Source: Heliocidaris erythrogramma
Taxonomy: Eukaryota; Echinodermata; Echinoidea; Camarodonta; Echinometridae
NCBI GenBank assembly: GCA_025617745.1
Contig: CM046853.1
Coordinates: forward strand, 11,114,974 to 11,178,973
Length of the DNA: 64,000 nt
Direction: 5' to 3'
The first letter of the stretch is position 1. Each line of letters begins with the position of its first letter. Position numbers and translations under genes: made by a program. This document shows, piece by piece, positions 48,100 through 58,789 of this stretch. Under the pieces are notes generated by a model, which was given only the letters and a program-made list of their open reading frames with translations, was not told the origin of the DNA and did not search any database.

Positions 48100-48180
48100 G
48101 TATTGTCAGCAAAGGATCCAGCTGGGCATTAACCCTGTGATAAATGATGAGTCAATGCCCCTCTCGCTCTGAGCAAATCA
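48100..48180. repeat. Hairpin family GAGAGCCAGAAGGGCG, copy 7
   Basis: The left arm is GTCAGCAAAGGATCCAGCTG then GGCATTAACCC. The reverse complement of the right arm is TTGCTCAGAGCGAGAGGGGC then ATTGACTC. Strongly diverged, but the spacing and end words fit the family. Confidence 0.5.
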
Positions 48181-49116
48181 TAAACACATTAACCATCAAA
48201 ATTGCCCTAGTCAGAATATGACCCTCTTTGAACCACAACCCCTCCTATAATTCCCTAATGATCTTAATTGCTTAAAAATACTGATGCTTTGTGACCCAAA
48301 CACATTAAATTTGCAAAGTATCAGAGGATTATATTGATTTAAATCTACATGATGACTACTGTACTGTAATGTCATAGCCAGGATAGGCTAAAAATATCAA
48401 TGCTGCTTTTTTATCATTGATTTAATTTCATTTATTTTGTTAAATTGAATCTCTGTTTTAAATGGGATTTTGTGAAAATAAAACCCCTGCCCTGCTGTCA
48501 TAGGTACTCATATTACAGTTACATATTTCATTGTGTATATTTTCAGCAACATTAAAGTGAGTTTTTTGTTTGCAGCTATTATGGGGACAAAATCTCTTTT
48601 TGAAAAGATAAAACACTTTACAACACAAACGCGAAACATTAGTCATAACATAAGAGTAATTTGAACAAATAATTAGCACTGAACATAACACAATACAATA
48701 TATATATGAATAGAATATAAATGTATAGTGACCAAACAATTCATTTGCTGTACCTACGCATAGTCAGTGTTCAAGAGAGAAACGTGATTGATGAATTTAG
48801 AATGAGAAATCGTCTGGAAGGGAATGTCTGCCGTGGACATATGACCCCATTTTGCAAGGTCACCGTGAATTCTTTTTACCTGGATCTAATGTTCAAGTTA
48901 GATTGCCTTTTCCTCTTTGCAGCTGGTCCCTTGTCAGAACAATTTCTGGGTAATAAATGTCAGGTGGCGTGGATGAAATGAGTCACAGCAAACAAAAACA
49001 ATTCTATGCAATATGAATATGGTTAGCTCTCTATAGTACTGAAGATACCATAGTCTGGCAGATGTACAGAATGGTCACCAGTCAGACAAAGGTTCACACT
49101 TAGACCTACATATTTC
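48181..49116. other. Gene-free AT-rich DNA
   Basis: A plus-strand TTTTCCTCTTTGCAG followed by about 27 bases and GTAATA at 48905-48956 looks like a mini-exon. It has no partner and no recognised product, so it is not called. Confidence 0.5.
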
Positions 49117-49352
49117 GGGGTAACCTCGCTAGTCATAAGGACCGCTATTCATAGGGACCGCTATCCATAATGCCAGACTAAATGAATATTGATTTTGTAT
49201 GAATAGCGGTCCTTCTAAATAGCGAGCAAACCATAGACAAATTACCTTGCTATTCATAAGGACATGCATTCATAAGGACCACTATTCATAAGGACTGCTA
49301 TTCATAACGCGTGTTAAATGAATAGCGGTCCTTATGAATAGTGAGCGGACCC
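49117..49352 (-). mobile_element. ~236 bp element of TTATGAATAGCGGTCC units, copy 2
   Basis: This is the reverse complement of the element at 216-438, sharing GGTAATTTGTCTATGGTTTG, CTCGCTA and the ends GGGTCCGCTCACTATTCATA and AGCGAGGTTACCCC. About eight TTATGAATAGYGGTCC-like words occur in both orientations. The two copies lie 49 kb apart in opposite orientation. Confidence 0.8.
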
Positions 49353-49713
49353 GCATATTTCTATATGCTGTTATATGTATACGCTAGTAGTCTTATTGCT
49401 CATCATAAGCCTAAAATGCCATATTTCGTAGTATTTAATGTATTTTCGCATAAATGATCATGCCATAATGATCCATATCTGCTGGTTTCTCACAGGTTAA
49501 AAAAAAGGAGGCCTTTAACAAAGGTCCAAGAAAAGCATTTTTACTGATAAGAATTAGAAATTTTCCATTGATACAAATTAGAATTTTTGAATATCACCAC
49601 TTCAGAAATATATTTGTGAAGTGTTCATAAACATTGAATATTTAAGAACACTGCCTACAAAGAACATAATTTGGGTAAACTTATAATAGGCAACTATAAT
49701 TAAAAGAACTTAC

Positions 49714-49754
49714 CTCTCATAAACAAACATGGTCCCTTGAATATCTGTCTTTTC
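49714..49754 (-). CDS. DCP1: mRNA-decapping protein DCP1, exon 2 (EVH1 domain part)
   Basis: This is a 41-nt exon. On the minus strand it is preceded by TTTTATTTTGTCTGCAG, a strong acceptor, and followed by GTAAGTTC, a near-consensus donor. In the only frame that joins exon 1 cleanly (phase 0 after Trp46) it reads EKTDIQGTMFVYE plus AG of a split codon. Vertebrate DCP1A reads WEKTDIEGTLFVYRR at this place (from memory), so the match is strong although short. These residues form part of the first beta-strands of the EVH1/WH1 fold that binds DCP2 and activates cap removal in P-bodies. The downstream exon should begin with one base completing Arg or Ser and continue toward GFTIxNRL; I did not find it to the left. 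It lies 9.7 kb from exon 1. Confidence 0.88.
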
Positions 49755-50539
49755 CTGCAGACAAAATAAAAATGAATCATATACAGATTTTATTTGCATT
49801 TGGTTCTTTGGGTTAAAAAAATGCTTTGAATATGATTACAAGTAACTGTAAATGCACGCTTTAAAAAAAAAAGTATTGTTTCATAATTGACACTAGATAA
49901 AATATGCATACTTCATCTCAATGACAATTAATTCACAACTATTAAACTCTATTAGATCATTTATCATTGAATCATACCATGGAAGGAGTGCCATAATCCC
50001 TTGTTAGGTAGAATACACAGGATGTCATATCATTTGAGTATACACAAGGTGACATCTTTCTAAATTTATGTGCAGATTCATCCTTACAAATTGTTCTTAC
50101 AGATCTTTTATCTACCAAGCCAAATATCATTTCAACTTAATCAACAAGGGATGAGAGAGAAAATAAAAGAATAAAGAGGAATATAAAAAATGCTGAAATG
50201 TTAATAACAAATATAATAAACATATATCTCTGTAATTATTACTGTTCAGTATAAATGTCATCTATATGCTGAGAAACATAACACATGTGCATTGAAAGTA
50301 GTGAAGATGTAGACACTAACAGACTGTGTTTTACTCAAAATAGAATTGATAACATGCTTCATTTGGTCACAAATTAAAAATGGAGCACAGCTTCAGCTTC
50401 ATGTTCTCAACAACTGACTGCGTACTTCAAATAATTGTATTCATTTGGAATACAGGAAACCTTTCTGTAACATTCATGAATACAAACATTACCTTGAATT
50501 ATTCAGACTTCTTTTTTTTTGGTCTTTTTAAAAAGATTT

Positions 50540-50601
50540 TTAAAGATAAAGTTGACTTCTGATCATGAGATTGAATTGTGAAAACTCAACCTTCCCTTTA
50601 A
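50540..50601. mobile_element. TTAA-flanked MITE family, 62-bp deletion derivative
   Basis: It starts TTAAAGATAAAGTTGACTTC and ends CTCAACCTTCCCTTTAA, so both inverted ends and both TTAA flanks of the family at 30003 are present, but nearly all the interior is missing. It supports the TTAA-to-TTAA boundary. Confidence 0.75.
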
Positions 50602-51989
50602 TATTTTTTTAAATCTTTTGAGTGCAGTAAGGGCTTTATAATGCCAAATTTGGTACTGAATCAAATATCTTTCTTTGGAGACTGAAAAATTTATCTTTTG
50701 TTTCAAAATTCTTAATAATTTCATTTTTTTTAGTCTACTATATAGAACACAAAAACACCAAAAAAAAGAAAATGGAATTCAAATTTAAAAATTGTCTCAT
50801 GAAATCTTTTTTTGCTATGCATAGTCGTGAACTTGGTGGCACTGTAAGCTAGGTTTAAGAAAGGTTATCTGAAGTAACTGGATAAGAAGAAGTTCCATTA
50901 TGAAAATGGATTGCACGCACCTTTATAATGGCCATTTTACTGATCTTACTGATGATGAAAACCCATGCTCTGAATTCTAAGTTGCTTTCACTCCATTTAA
51001 TTCTCGTGTTACCAAGTACATTGAACTTATGGACAGAGGCCAGGGCCCACCAACTACAATAAAGCTGGAGTTTCATGGAGTGGGTAGACATTGGATGGTA
51101 GCTACAGAGAGACTGCTAGACTACAGCAGATCATGTCCATAAATTAGGCATGTATTCATAATGATGTGGATGAGAAGTAAATGACTAGCTAATTGAGTAA
51201 GACACCTGCTATTCATATCAAACCCAATCATCCATCATCAACTTCCTATTGTAATTAGGAAACTATCTGTACGTTTCAGCGCAGGAATAGTAAATGTATT
51301 TCGTTAGATCATGTACATGGTAATGATATCATTCTATTGAGTATTAACCCTTTTAGTGTTGCAGGAGGTTTTGACTACCCCCATTGTACTATTGTATCTA
51401 CTATTTTTTGACAACACAAATGTCTCTCTTCATGAATGGACTTATAAACTGTAAAGTGTGATGACATGGAACACGTCTCCCTGACTTAATTGTGATCTTT
51501 AAACTTGGTGGCGGCACTGTAACGGTCAATTCAATAAAAGAATAGTATAACAGTATTTTTTAAAGCAGCTTGACTATTCTTGTACGTAGATCATATGTGT
51601 AATAAACATATACTTTAAGAGAAGTAAAAGAAGGGGGAATTGCTCAGTTATTGCTACATTAAAGGAAAACGGTATCAACATTTAAAGCAAATCTGGTGCA
51701 ACTGCCCTTTCACGTTCCCTGAAGCAATATGTCTGATCATGTCATATTGTCACATGATTCATGACGGCTGTATCGTCGACCACAATGAAATTCTCTAAAA
51801 GCTTTCACACTGTCCACGCACCCGCCATTTTTCTGCGGCATGCTCTGCTGCGCTGCCGCCACATGCGCTTCACTTCATTTTCAACTTAGCCTTGCAACCG
51901 CTGAGCATTCGTAAGGGCAAGGTGGGATATTGTTAAGAAACACTTGTATTCTGGAATAATGCTCATACTGAGCATCTAATAAGCAGAAC

Positions 51990-52222
51990 CTTTCAATCTT
52001 TCCATCTTTCTCTATTTCATCATGTCATTCTTTTGTGTGTCTTTATTCGATCCTTACCTTAGATATCCAATGGAAATACTGCTTTGAATAGTTTAACTAT
52101 CGTTTTTCATCTTTTCTTTTCATAATATTCTCTTTATTGGAAGTCTTGTCTTTCAATCTTTCCATCTTGCTCTATTTCATCATGTCATATTTCTTTTGTG
52201 TGTCTGTATTTGATCCTTACTT
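51990..52222 (+). repeat. Direct duplication of ~72 bp, 160 bp apart
   Basis: CTTTCAATCTTTCCATCTTT with CTATTTCATCATGTCATTC and TTTTGTGTGTCTTTATTCGA at 51990-52058 recurs with small changes at 52150-52222. The sequence between the copies is unrelated. The tail leads into a (CT)n tract. Confidence 0.8.
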
Positions 52223-54528
52223 TGTCTTTCGTTCTCTCTCTCTCTCTCTCTTTCCTTCATTACCTGTGCTCCTTTACTATCCTCTTTCTCTTTCTTTGTC
52301 TCTTTTCTTCTTCTTTTATCACCAATTACAGTGATGTACAATTGTGATATATTTGCTCATTTACAAGTATTTTAGGTGAACATCAATTAACTATTTACTT
52401 TACATCATAGTCCTATTAGAGTAATTACATATTTCAAAATCTCAATTTTTTATGTGAATAATAAATAAATCAATATTCATAATCATAGAGTACATTGTAG
52501 TCGGTACATGTCCGAAGAAAGTGGGTTTCTCACAAATCCTCAATATATCCAAACATTTTTCAGCTCTATTGCTATTTTGCAAATTTGAATCCAGACCTCA
52601 GGTTCACCTCTAAGTGCCTTACTTCATAAAATCATCTTTTGGAATCACCCAGATGGACACAGCACATGAGTGCTAGTAATCGCACAGCGGCCAATATTTC
52701 CTTTGTGAGAAGTAGCCTTCCCCTCGTCAATATCAAGGTTAAGAGTGCCGTTAAACGTCCCTCAATTTTCTCTCTAATCTAATTCTTCTCCAGCAGATCA
52801 ATAGGGTCGTATCACCCACAATGGCCAAAAATCTAATTAAGAGATCTGCAATCTAAGTGCCGAAAAATAAGGAAAGGTATATCCCTTATTTCTAATTGAT
52901 TAATTCACACTTTGTTGAAAGCATGATTGAAATTGATATATGGAGAGGGTACACTCAATTGCAGCCTAATCAGGCATCAAATGGCCGGGGCAGGAACCGG
53001 CCAGAAATCAATCAATGCTTGCACTTCAGACTAGAAGACACTCTTCATCCAAAGGTTACTTCCTTACTTCAGTCAGTACATCAAAAGCTAACTTCACTGC
53101 CTTCAACCATGTAAAATACTACAACTATTGAGTTGAATTGTGCATTTCTCTCTAATACTACCCATCATTTTTTCTTAATACTAATTTTTAATGTTTGGAA
53201 TATATCAGTATATTTTTAGGAAGAAATAAAAAGATTCACTGCTCACAAGTTCAAGCATTGGCTTCATTTTAATCCTTTTTCTTACTTCTGTCTAGCTATT
53301 GGCTTGTTTGGGGGTGGAATGTGTTACAGTATGCATTCATTTATGTTATGCTTCAGTGTATGCTAATAGATGTGAGATGTTGTTCTTTTTAAAATGTTAC
53401 ATCTAAAAATTGATGTTCAACATATCAAATATACTTTATATCATAAATGCAGTACAAAAATAATTTACCCTTTGCACATTTTATGCTTGACAGTTCATTG
53501 TAAATAATATGTCACACTATTCGATAAACAATGATCAAATTTCATATTACAACATATTCCATTATTATGTGTATTCAAAAACTGACTTAAAGGTTTTATT
53601 CATCCTGCAAATATTGTATGCATTAGTTTGTATTCATATTAAATTCCATACAGGTATATGCATCACTTCCATGTATGTTTATGAATTAAATGCACATGGC
53701 CATCAGACTTTTGGGGTAAAATTACTTCTTTGATTTTGATATCAATCTGGTAACTTTGTATTCCATTTTTACTACAATCCCTAAAAACAATGTTATTTTA
53801 TGCTCAGATTGAGAGTTCCTTTTACACTAATTGACAGTACATATTAGTTTGCTTGACAAAAAAAACCAACACAGAACACCTCACTTTGAATTTGCTTGGG
53901 ATAAATTCAGCTCAGCCTTCATGTATACATACATATGCAACTCCACTGTCCATCTATACCATTCATTGCCAGAGGGCAGTATACAAGAATAGCTGATTCA
54001 CAGCCCAGCATAAATATAAATTAAGTGTGTCCCACAATGAGAAATGTCATCAAAAGAAATTTTCAAATATTTTTGAAAACTATAAATTTCATCAATATTT
54101 CTTTAAAACATTAATAAAAAAATAACATATGACAATGAACACATTTTTTTCCTCTAGGACCTTGCGTAAAAGGACAAATCTCAAATGAAACAAGAATGGG
54201 CATGCATGAAAATAAAAGTACTACAATAATGTGCTATTAAAGGTACTATGATATTGATAAATTGTGCACAAAATACTCTATGAATGGGTTAAAAAGCATA
54301 GTCTCAGGGAAATAAAATCATTATCACTTAGTGATTTTCCCAACATCAATATTTTGTCATATTGCAAGCTATAGTATTTATATTAAAACCTTTAAGTGAA
54401 AAAATATAATTTCTTATCAGGTCTAACAAAACTTAGGCAAATGCCAAACAAACACATTTCCACAAAAAGGATGAAGGAGTGTGTGATAAGGTAAAATTAC
54501 CTTGTTATAACAGTGTTCTTTATCGGAA

Positions 54529-54720
54529 AATGGCGTTGAAGAGAGAGACATATTGAAGCTTTTCGTCTTGCACTCATCGGAGTATACCGCAAGAATGAAC
54601 AGAAAGCCGAAGTCGAACAATATACCGGAAACTAAAGGAACAAAGCGCGCAAAATATTAGACAGATTTTGATTGGCTGCCTGAACATAACGGGAATTAGG
54701 CTTATTGCCAGCCGGTTTTG
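54529..54720 (-). repeat. Left arm of a 192-bp inverted duplication
   Basis: The arm matches the reverse complement of 55004-55195 over exactly 192 bases with about 10 mismatches and no gaps (counted by eye, ~95%). It is CpG-rich and carries ATTGGCTGCC, a CCAAT box facing outward. On the minus strand a frame reads ILFDFGFLFILAVYSDECK then TKSF, leading on to NMSLSSTP and, outside the arm, FSDKEHCYNK before an AAG|GTAATT donor at 54501. There is no ATG before the hydrophobic run; the first in-frame ATG gives MSLSSTPFS. It could be a duplicated first exon with promoter, or the terminal repeat of an unknown DNA element. No clear target duplication was seen. Confidence 0.85.
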
Positions 54721-55003
54721 TAATAACGGGAGCTAAAATAATACGAGCGTCCTCACAAACTCTTTCTGTCGGCACAGAACAGGGTCAGTGAGCTGAATGT
54801 ATGTGGCTTCGAGCATGCGCAGATGTGTAAAGTTTCTTGCTCGGCTAAGAATTTTAAACCAAGATGAACAGTATTGTTCAGCGCACTCTTGATTGTTAAG
54901 TAAGTGGTGAGCGATCGCAGAATTGGCATTGTCTGCCGCGTTGCCCACATTTGTTTGTCTACACGAGCGCGGGGGTTGTGACCGCGCGCTAGCCTGGCGA
55001 TTC
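54721..55003. promoter_or_regulatory. CpG-rich spacer, possible bidirectional promoter
   Basis: This 283-bp unique segment between the inverted arms is much richer in CpG than its surroundings. It holds GCATGCGCA (54813-54821), an NRF1-type site, plus GCGATCGC and GCGCGGGGGTTGTGACCGCG. With outward-facing CCAAT boxes in both flanking arms (54671-54675 and 55049-55053), it looks like a divergent promoter. No transcript evidence exists in the sequence itself. Confidence 0.35.
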
Positions 55004-55195
55004 CAAAACCGGCTGGCAATAACCCTAATTCCTGTTATGTTCAGGCAGCCAATCAAAATCTGTCTAATATTTTGCGCGCTTTGTTCCTTTATTTTCCAGT
55101 ATATTGTTCGATTTCGGCTTTCTGTTTATTCTTGCAGTATACTCTGATGAGTGCAAGACGAAAAGCTTCAGTATGTCTCTCCCTTCAACGCCATT
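55004..55195 (+). repeat. Right arm of the 192-bp inverted duplication
   Basis: On the plus strand it carries CAGCCAATCAAAATC (CCAAT box), then TTTATTTTCCAG and the frame ILFDFGFLFILAVYSDECK, TKSFSMSLPSTPLPK, followed by AAG|GTACCA at 55201. In the 23-codon core ILFDF...TKSF four differences from the left arm are all silent third-position changes, while amino-acid changes lie on either side (N/S, S/P after it, G/S and V/F before it). That hints at past coding constraint, but numbers are small. Confidence 0.85.
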
Positions 55196-56529
55196 GCCTA
55201 AAGGTACCAAGTGGTCCCTGTGATAAGTCTATGGAAATGACAGAATGCAGTAGTAAAAGAGTTTAACAATTTTCAAATCATTTGAGGCTCTTTTTAATTT
55301 TTTTTCATCTTTTTATAACTTTTTATGTTTAGGTAAACCAAACCATTAAATATTGTCTTTTCTGTAATTCATTATTGAAGATTTGTTGAAGTATATTTAA
55401 AAACATTATACCTACATCTATCATCTGGAAATTACCTTTTTCAACTTAATTAAAATGACTGAAATATAAAATGTTCCTTGAAACTTTCATACTAACTGCA
55501 CTATGTGTACATGTCCATTTCCAATTTTCTGCATGGTAAATCATTGAAAATGAAGGCAAAATAAATAATATTGATATTAAAAAAATATAAATCTTTTTAT
55601 GTGACTTAAACTGCAGATTAATCCTCAAATATGATTTGTGACTTTCATATTTACAATCCCTGGATACAAGTAGCTTTGAACAAAACTGTTGTATGATAAT
55701 GATCAAGAGATGGCGCTGTTTATGACATTTTGTATTAACACAAACAGGGAGCTTGAAAAAGAATCCTGCATAGAATACAACCTCACACCTTTTCATGACA
55801 CAAAGTTGTTATTTTGTGATGCATGCCTTGGTATAGTACTCAGATTGCTTGTGAGGTAGTAGTGTTGACAAAATATACTGTGAATGGGCATGTCAAATCA
55901 AAGAGTATTACTGTGCAACTTTGGTTTAAATTTTTCTTTAGATGGGGATTTGTTTTGCATCTTGAGAAAATATCTGGTCATATCTGTTTTTCAATATTGC
56001 AGATTTATTAGTCTCCAGGTCGTAGGCAAATGAGCAAAAAGGGCTGATTTTATTTCCAGTGCCTGAAATAGCACACTGTCCTTGCAACCAGTGGGCCGTT
56101 TTGCATGGTCATATTCAAAGTTATTTAAGTCAAAAAATATTAATGCTACCCTCATTAAATTTTCTGGAAAGATAAATGGATAGTTTACAAATACAGATAT
56201 ACCTTGTTTGACTTAAATTCAAATAAAAAGTAGTCGAAAATAAGTGATGAAAATGTAAAGCAAAACACTCTTTATAAGATTTCAAGTTGTTGAAAGAAAT
56301 ACAAAAAGTATATTCATGAGTCACTTTAAAAAAGCATATACATTTATGTATGGAAGCGCTGAATTTTCATCTTTTACATTATCATATTCAAAACACCATT
56401 ACATTTATGACAGGGTCAGGATCCAGCAATATTCAACCCAAGTAAATAATACATCCTTGAAATTGTCAAGACCATAGCATCCTAGCACTGTCATTGGCTG
56501 GCAAGGCCACCCTGCAAAATAGGGCACTG
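55196..56529. other. Gene-free AT-rich intron sequence
   Basis: The 116-codon minus frame at 55446-55796 has no recognised domain and alternates Lys/Ile/Phe-rich text typical of AT-rich DNA. Nothing else was identified. Confidence 0.5.
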
Positions 56530-56785
56530 GTATTTGAAACCAAATGCCACCTGTTGGGTGAAATCTTGGAAAACTTGGAACATTTTTCATTTTTTTTTTG
56601 TATTTGAAACCAAATGCCACCTGTGCAAACATGGCCCTGGCTGTGAGAAAGCATAATGATCCATTTTTGGGAAAGGGTATGTGAAGTAACCAATCAGAGT
56701 GCTGGAATCAATTGTTTGAAGGACACAATGTGTACTTTGGTTACATTTTGCTGGATACTGTTTTGCTGGATACATTTTGCTGGAT
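56530..56785 (+). repeat. Exact 25-bp direct repeats (70 apart) and three 14-15-bp repeats
   Basis: GTATTTGAAACCAAATGCCA plus CCTGT occurs identically at 56530-56554 and 56600-56624. Its middle forms an imperfect palindrome (ATTTGAAACCAAAT). Further on, ATTTTGCTGGATAC-type words repeat three times at 56743-56785. Local slippage or duplication is the simplest explanation. Confidence 0.8.
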
Positions 56786-57443
56786 AAGTGCACATTCATA
56801 TTATTTCAATATCAAATTTTGTAAATATTGTAAAGTACAGATATTGCCCTTTACACTCATGTCAAATTCAACCTGGCTCATAACAAAACTATGTGAGATT
56901 TTTACAGGTTTACTTTTCCATTTCATTTCCAATATTTTGTCATAAAATAACACTATTTTTCACCAATGTTGTCACATGTTTCATAGATAAGTAAAGTACA
57001 TGTATGTCATGAAACTTATTTCCTCCTCTTTTATTTGATGTATAAATCATGACAATCAGTAAACGTTAACTAGTCCATTCAATCATTTGGAAATTAGATG
57101 TTCCTGGTCATTATATATTCAGAGGCTGACCCAATCAAGCAGAACTGGAAATAATATAGAGCACATTTTGGGGACCTGCAGCTTGACTGAGAAAGAGAAT
57201 TACCCATTACATGACGTCATTATGCTCCTATAGCCTACAAATTTTTATGAATGTAAATGCAGAGAACAAGCATCCCAAACGATCCATTGCCTTGCACTAC
57301 CTTGCATCAAAATCAGCAAGCAAATCTATTATCTCGTTAAAAATCATCTTAATTTATCATTATTTTAGCATTATTTCCGGCAATGTCATATGTCACACCA
57401 AGTAATAGTGGTCGTATTGACCACTAAGAACGAACAATACCAA

Positions 57444-58789
57444 TAATAGAGTATATTTTCTATCGCATGTATGGGGGAAAAATAAGATAAATATTTTAAA
57501 TACTTCCTTTCAAATTAAGCTCTAAAAAATCTCAATCTTACCTTAAATCACTCATAGCTACATTCCTATACTTCGTGTGTATAATGTAGGCAGTCATACA
57601 CCTCATCTTTTTAAAACACCACTGCACAAAAGTCACCAATATTCACTCAAAATCGGCATTTAATTTTCAAAAACCGACCCCAAAATATCCAAGAAATACA
57701 ATAAATTCAACTCACCAATGTTGGAAAAGATATTTTCAAAAATCAAATCCGTAATTTACTGTTGATTCTCGCGAAACGAGCTATCGGAGTCATTGTGTAC
57801 ATTTCCTGGTCGCCGCGGGCGCCGACATCTCCCCAAAAGAGTTTTGTCCTCAAAAATTCGGTCCCTATGGCGTACACGGAAAAGTTCCGATTTTCTGTGT
57901 GCGCGATCGTAAAGATCGATGTGCGCTTGCGATCCCGAGTTTCTTTGTGGACAAAAATTGTATTGGCCGATTTTAGTCTAAGACATCGGCAGTTTGTAAA
58001 CAACACGCGATCGCGAAACAAATCGGCGGGGATTTCTCCGGTTTTGGACAAGATTTTGACTTTGGATTTTCCTGAAAATATAAAAAGTTCTTCCTAACGG
58101 CCATTTGAGGTAGGAGTGAGATTTTTAAGGGCTGAATTTGAAAGCAAGTATTTAAAATATTTATCTTATTTTTTCCCCCATACCTTTAGTACATGCGACA
58201 GAAAATACCAACTATTTTACAGAAATGTACCCGGGAGTGCCTTAAATGGCCATTAGGAAGAACTTCTCATATTTCCAGCAAAATCCAAAGTCAAAATCAT
58301 GTCCAATATCGAAGAAATCCATGCCGATTGTTTTTTGCCATCGCATGTTATTATTTCTCCCAATTTTAGACTAAACTCGGCCAATAAAATTTATTTCCAC
58401 AAAGAAACTCGGTATCCTGAGCCCACATCGATCTCTAAGATCTCGCACACAGAAAATCAGGACTTTTACGTGCGAAAGGGACCAAATTTTTGACGACCGC
58501 ATTTATTTTCTGCGATTCAGCGCTCACGGCGACCAAGAAATATACACAAATACTCTGATACACCGATTTGCAAGAACTGACAGTAAATTACAGATTTTAT
58601 TTTTGGAAACATCTTTTCCACCATCGGTGAGTGTAATTGATTGTATTTCATGGACATATTGGTGTCAGGATTTGTAAATCAAATGCCGATTTTGAGTGAA
58701 TTTGCTGACTTTTGTGCAGTGGTGTTTCAAAGTGTTGAGGTGCATGACCATACGAGTGTGTACACACGAAGTATAGAAAAGTCGCTATG
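57444..58789. repeat. Complex inverted repeat with order A-B-A'-B'
   Basis: Segment A (57444-57540, with ATGGGGGAAAAATAAGATAA) is the reverse complement of A' (58111-58222). Segment B (57553-58110, ~558 bp, CpG-rich) is the reverse complement of B' (58240-58789). A' fills the spacer between the B arms, so the hairpins interlock rather than nest. B/B' share CTATACTTCGTGTGTA at the outer end, CACCACTGCACAAAAGTCA, and GTTCTTCCTAA, GGCCATTT at the inner end. Frames in both arms (minus 57743-58051; plus 58299-58493) give related text (ADLF/ADCF, SAN..F.HKETR, HTEN..F) but no recognised domain. It probably arose by insertion of one palindromic DNA element into another copy. Confidence 0.8.

Noticed and set aside
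48890-48965. Plus-strand pyrimidine-CAG followed by a GTAATA, mini-exon
   Set aside because: It is short, has no partner exon and no recognisable product; such chance combinations are expected in 64 kb.
57743-58493. Related frames in the two B arms, considered as a duplicated gene
   Set aside because: The frames begin at different codon types (TTG on the left, ATG on the right), end differently and match no family I know; they are better explained as text shared by inverted repeat arms. Kept only as a remark in the repeat entry.
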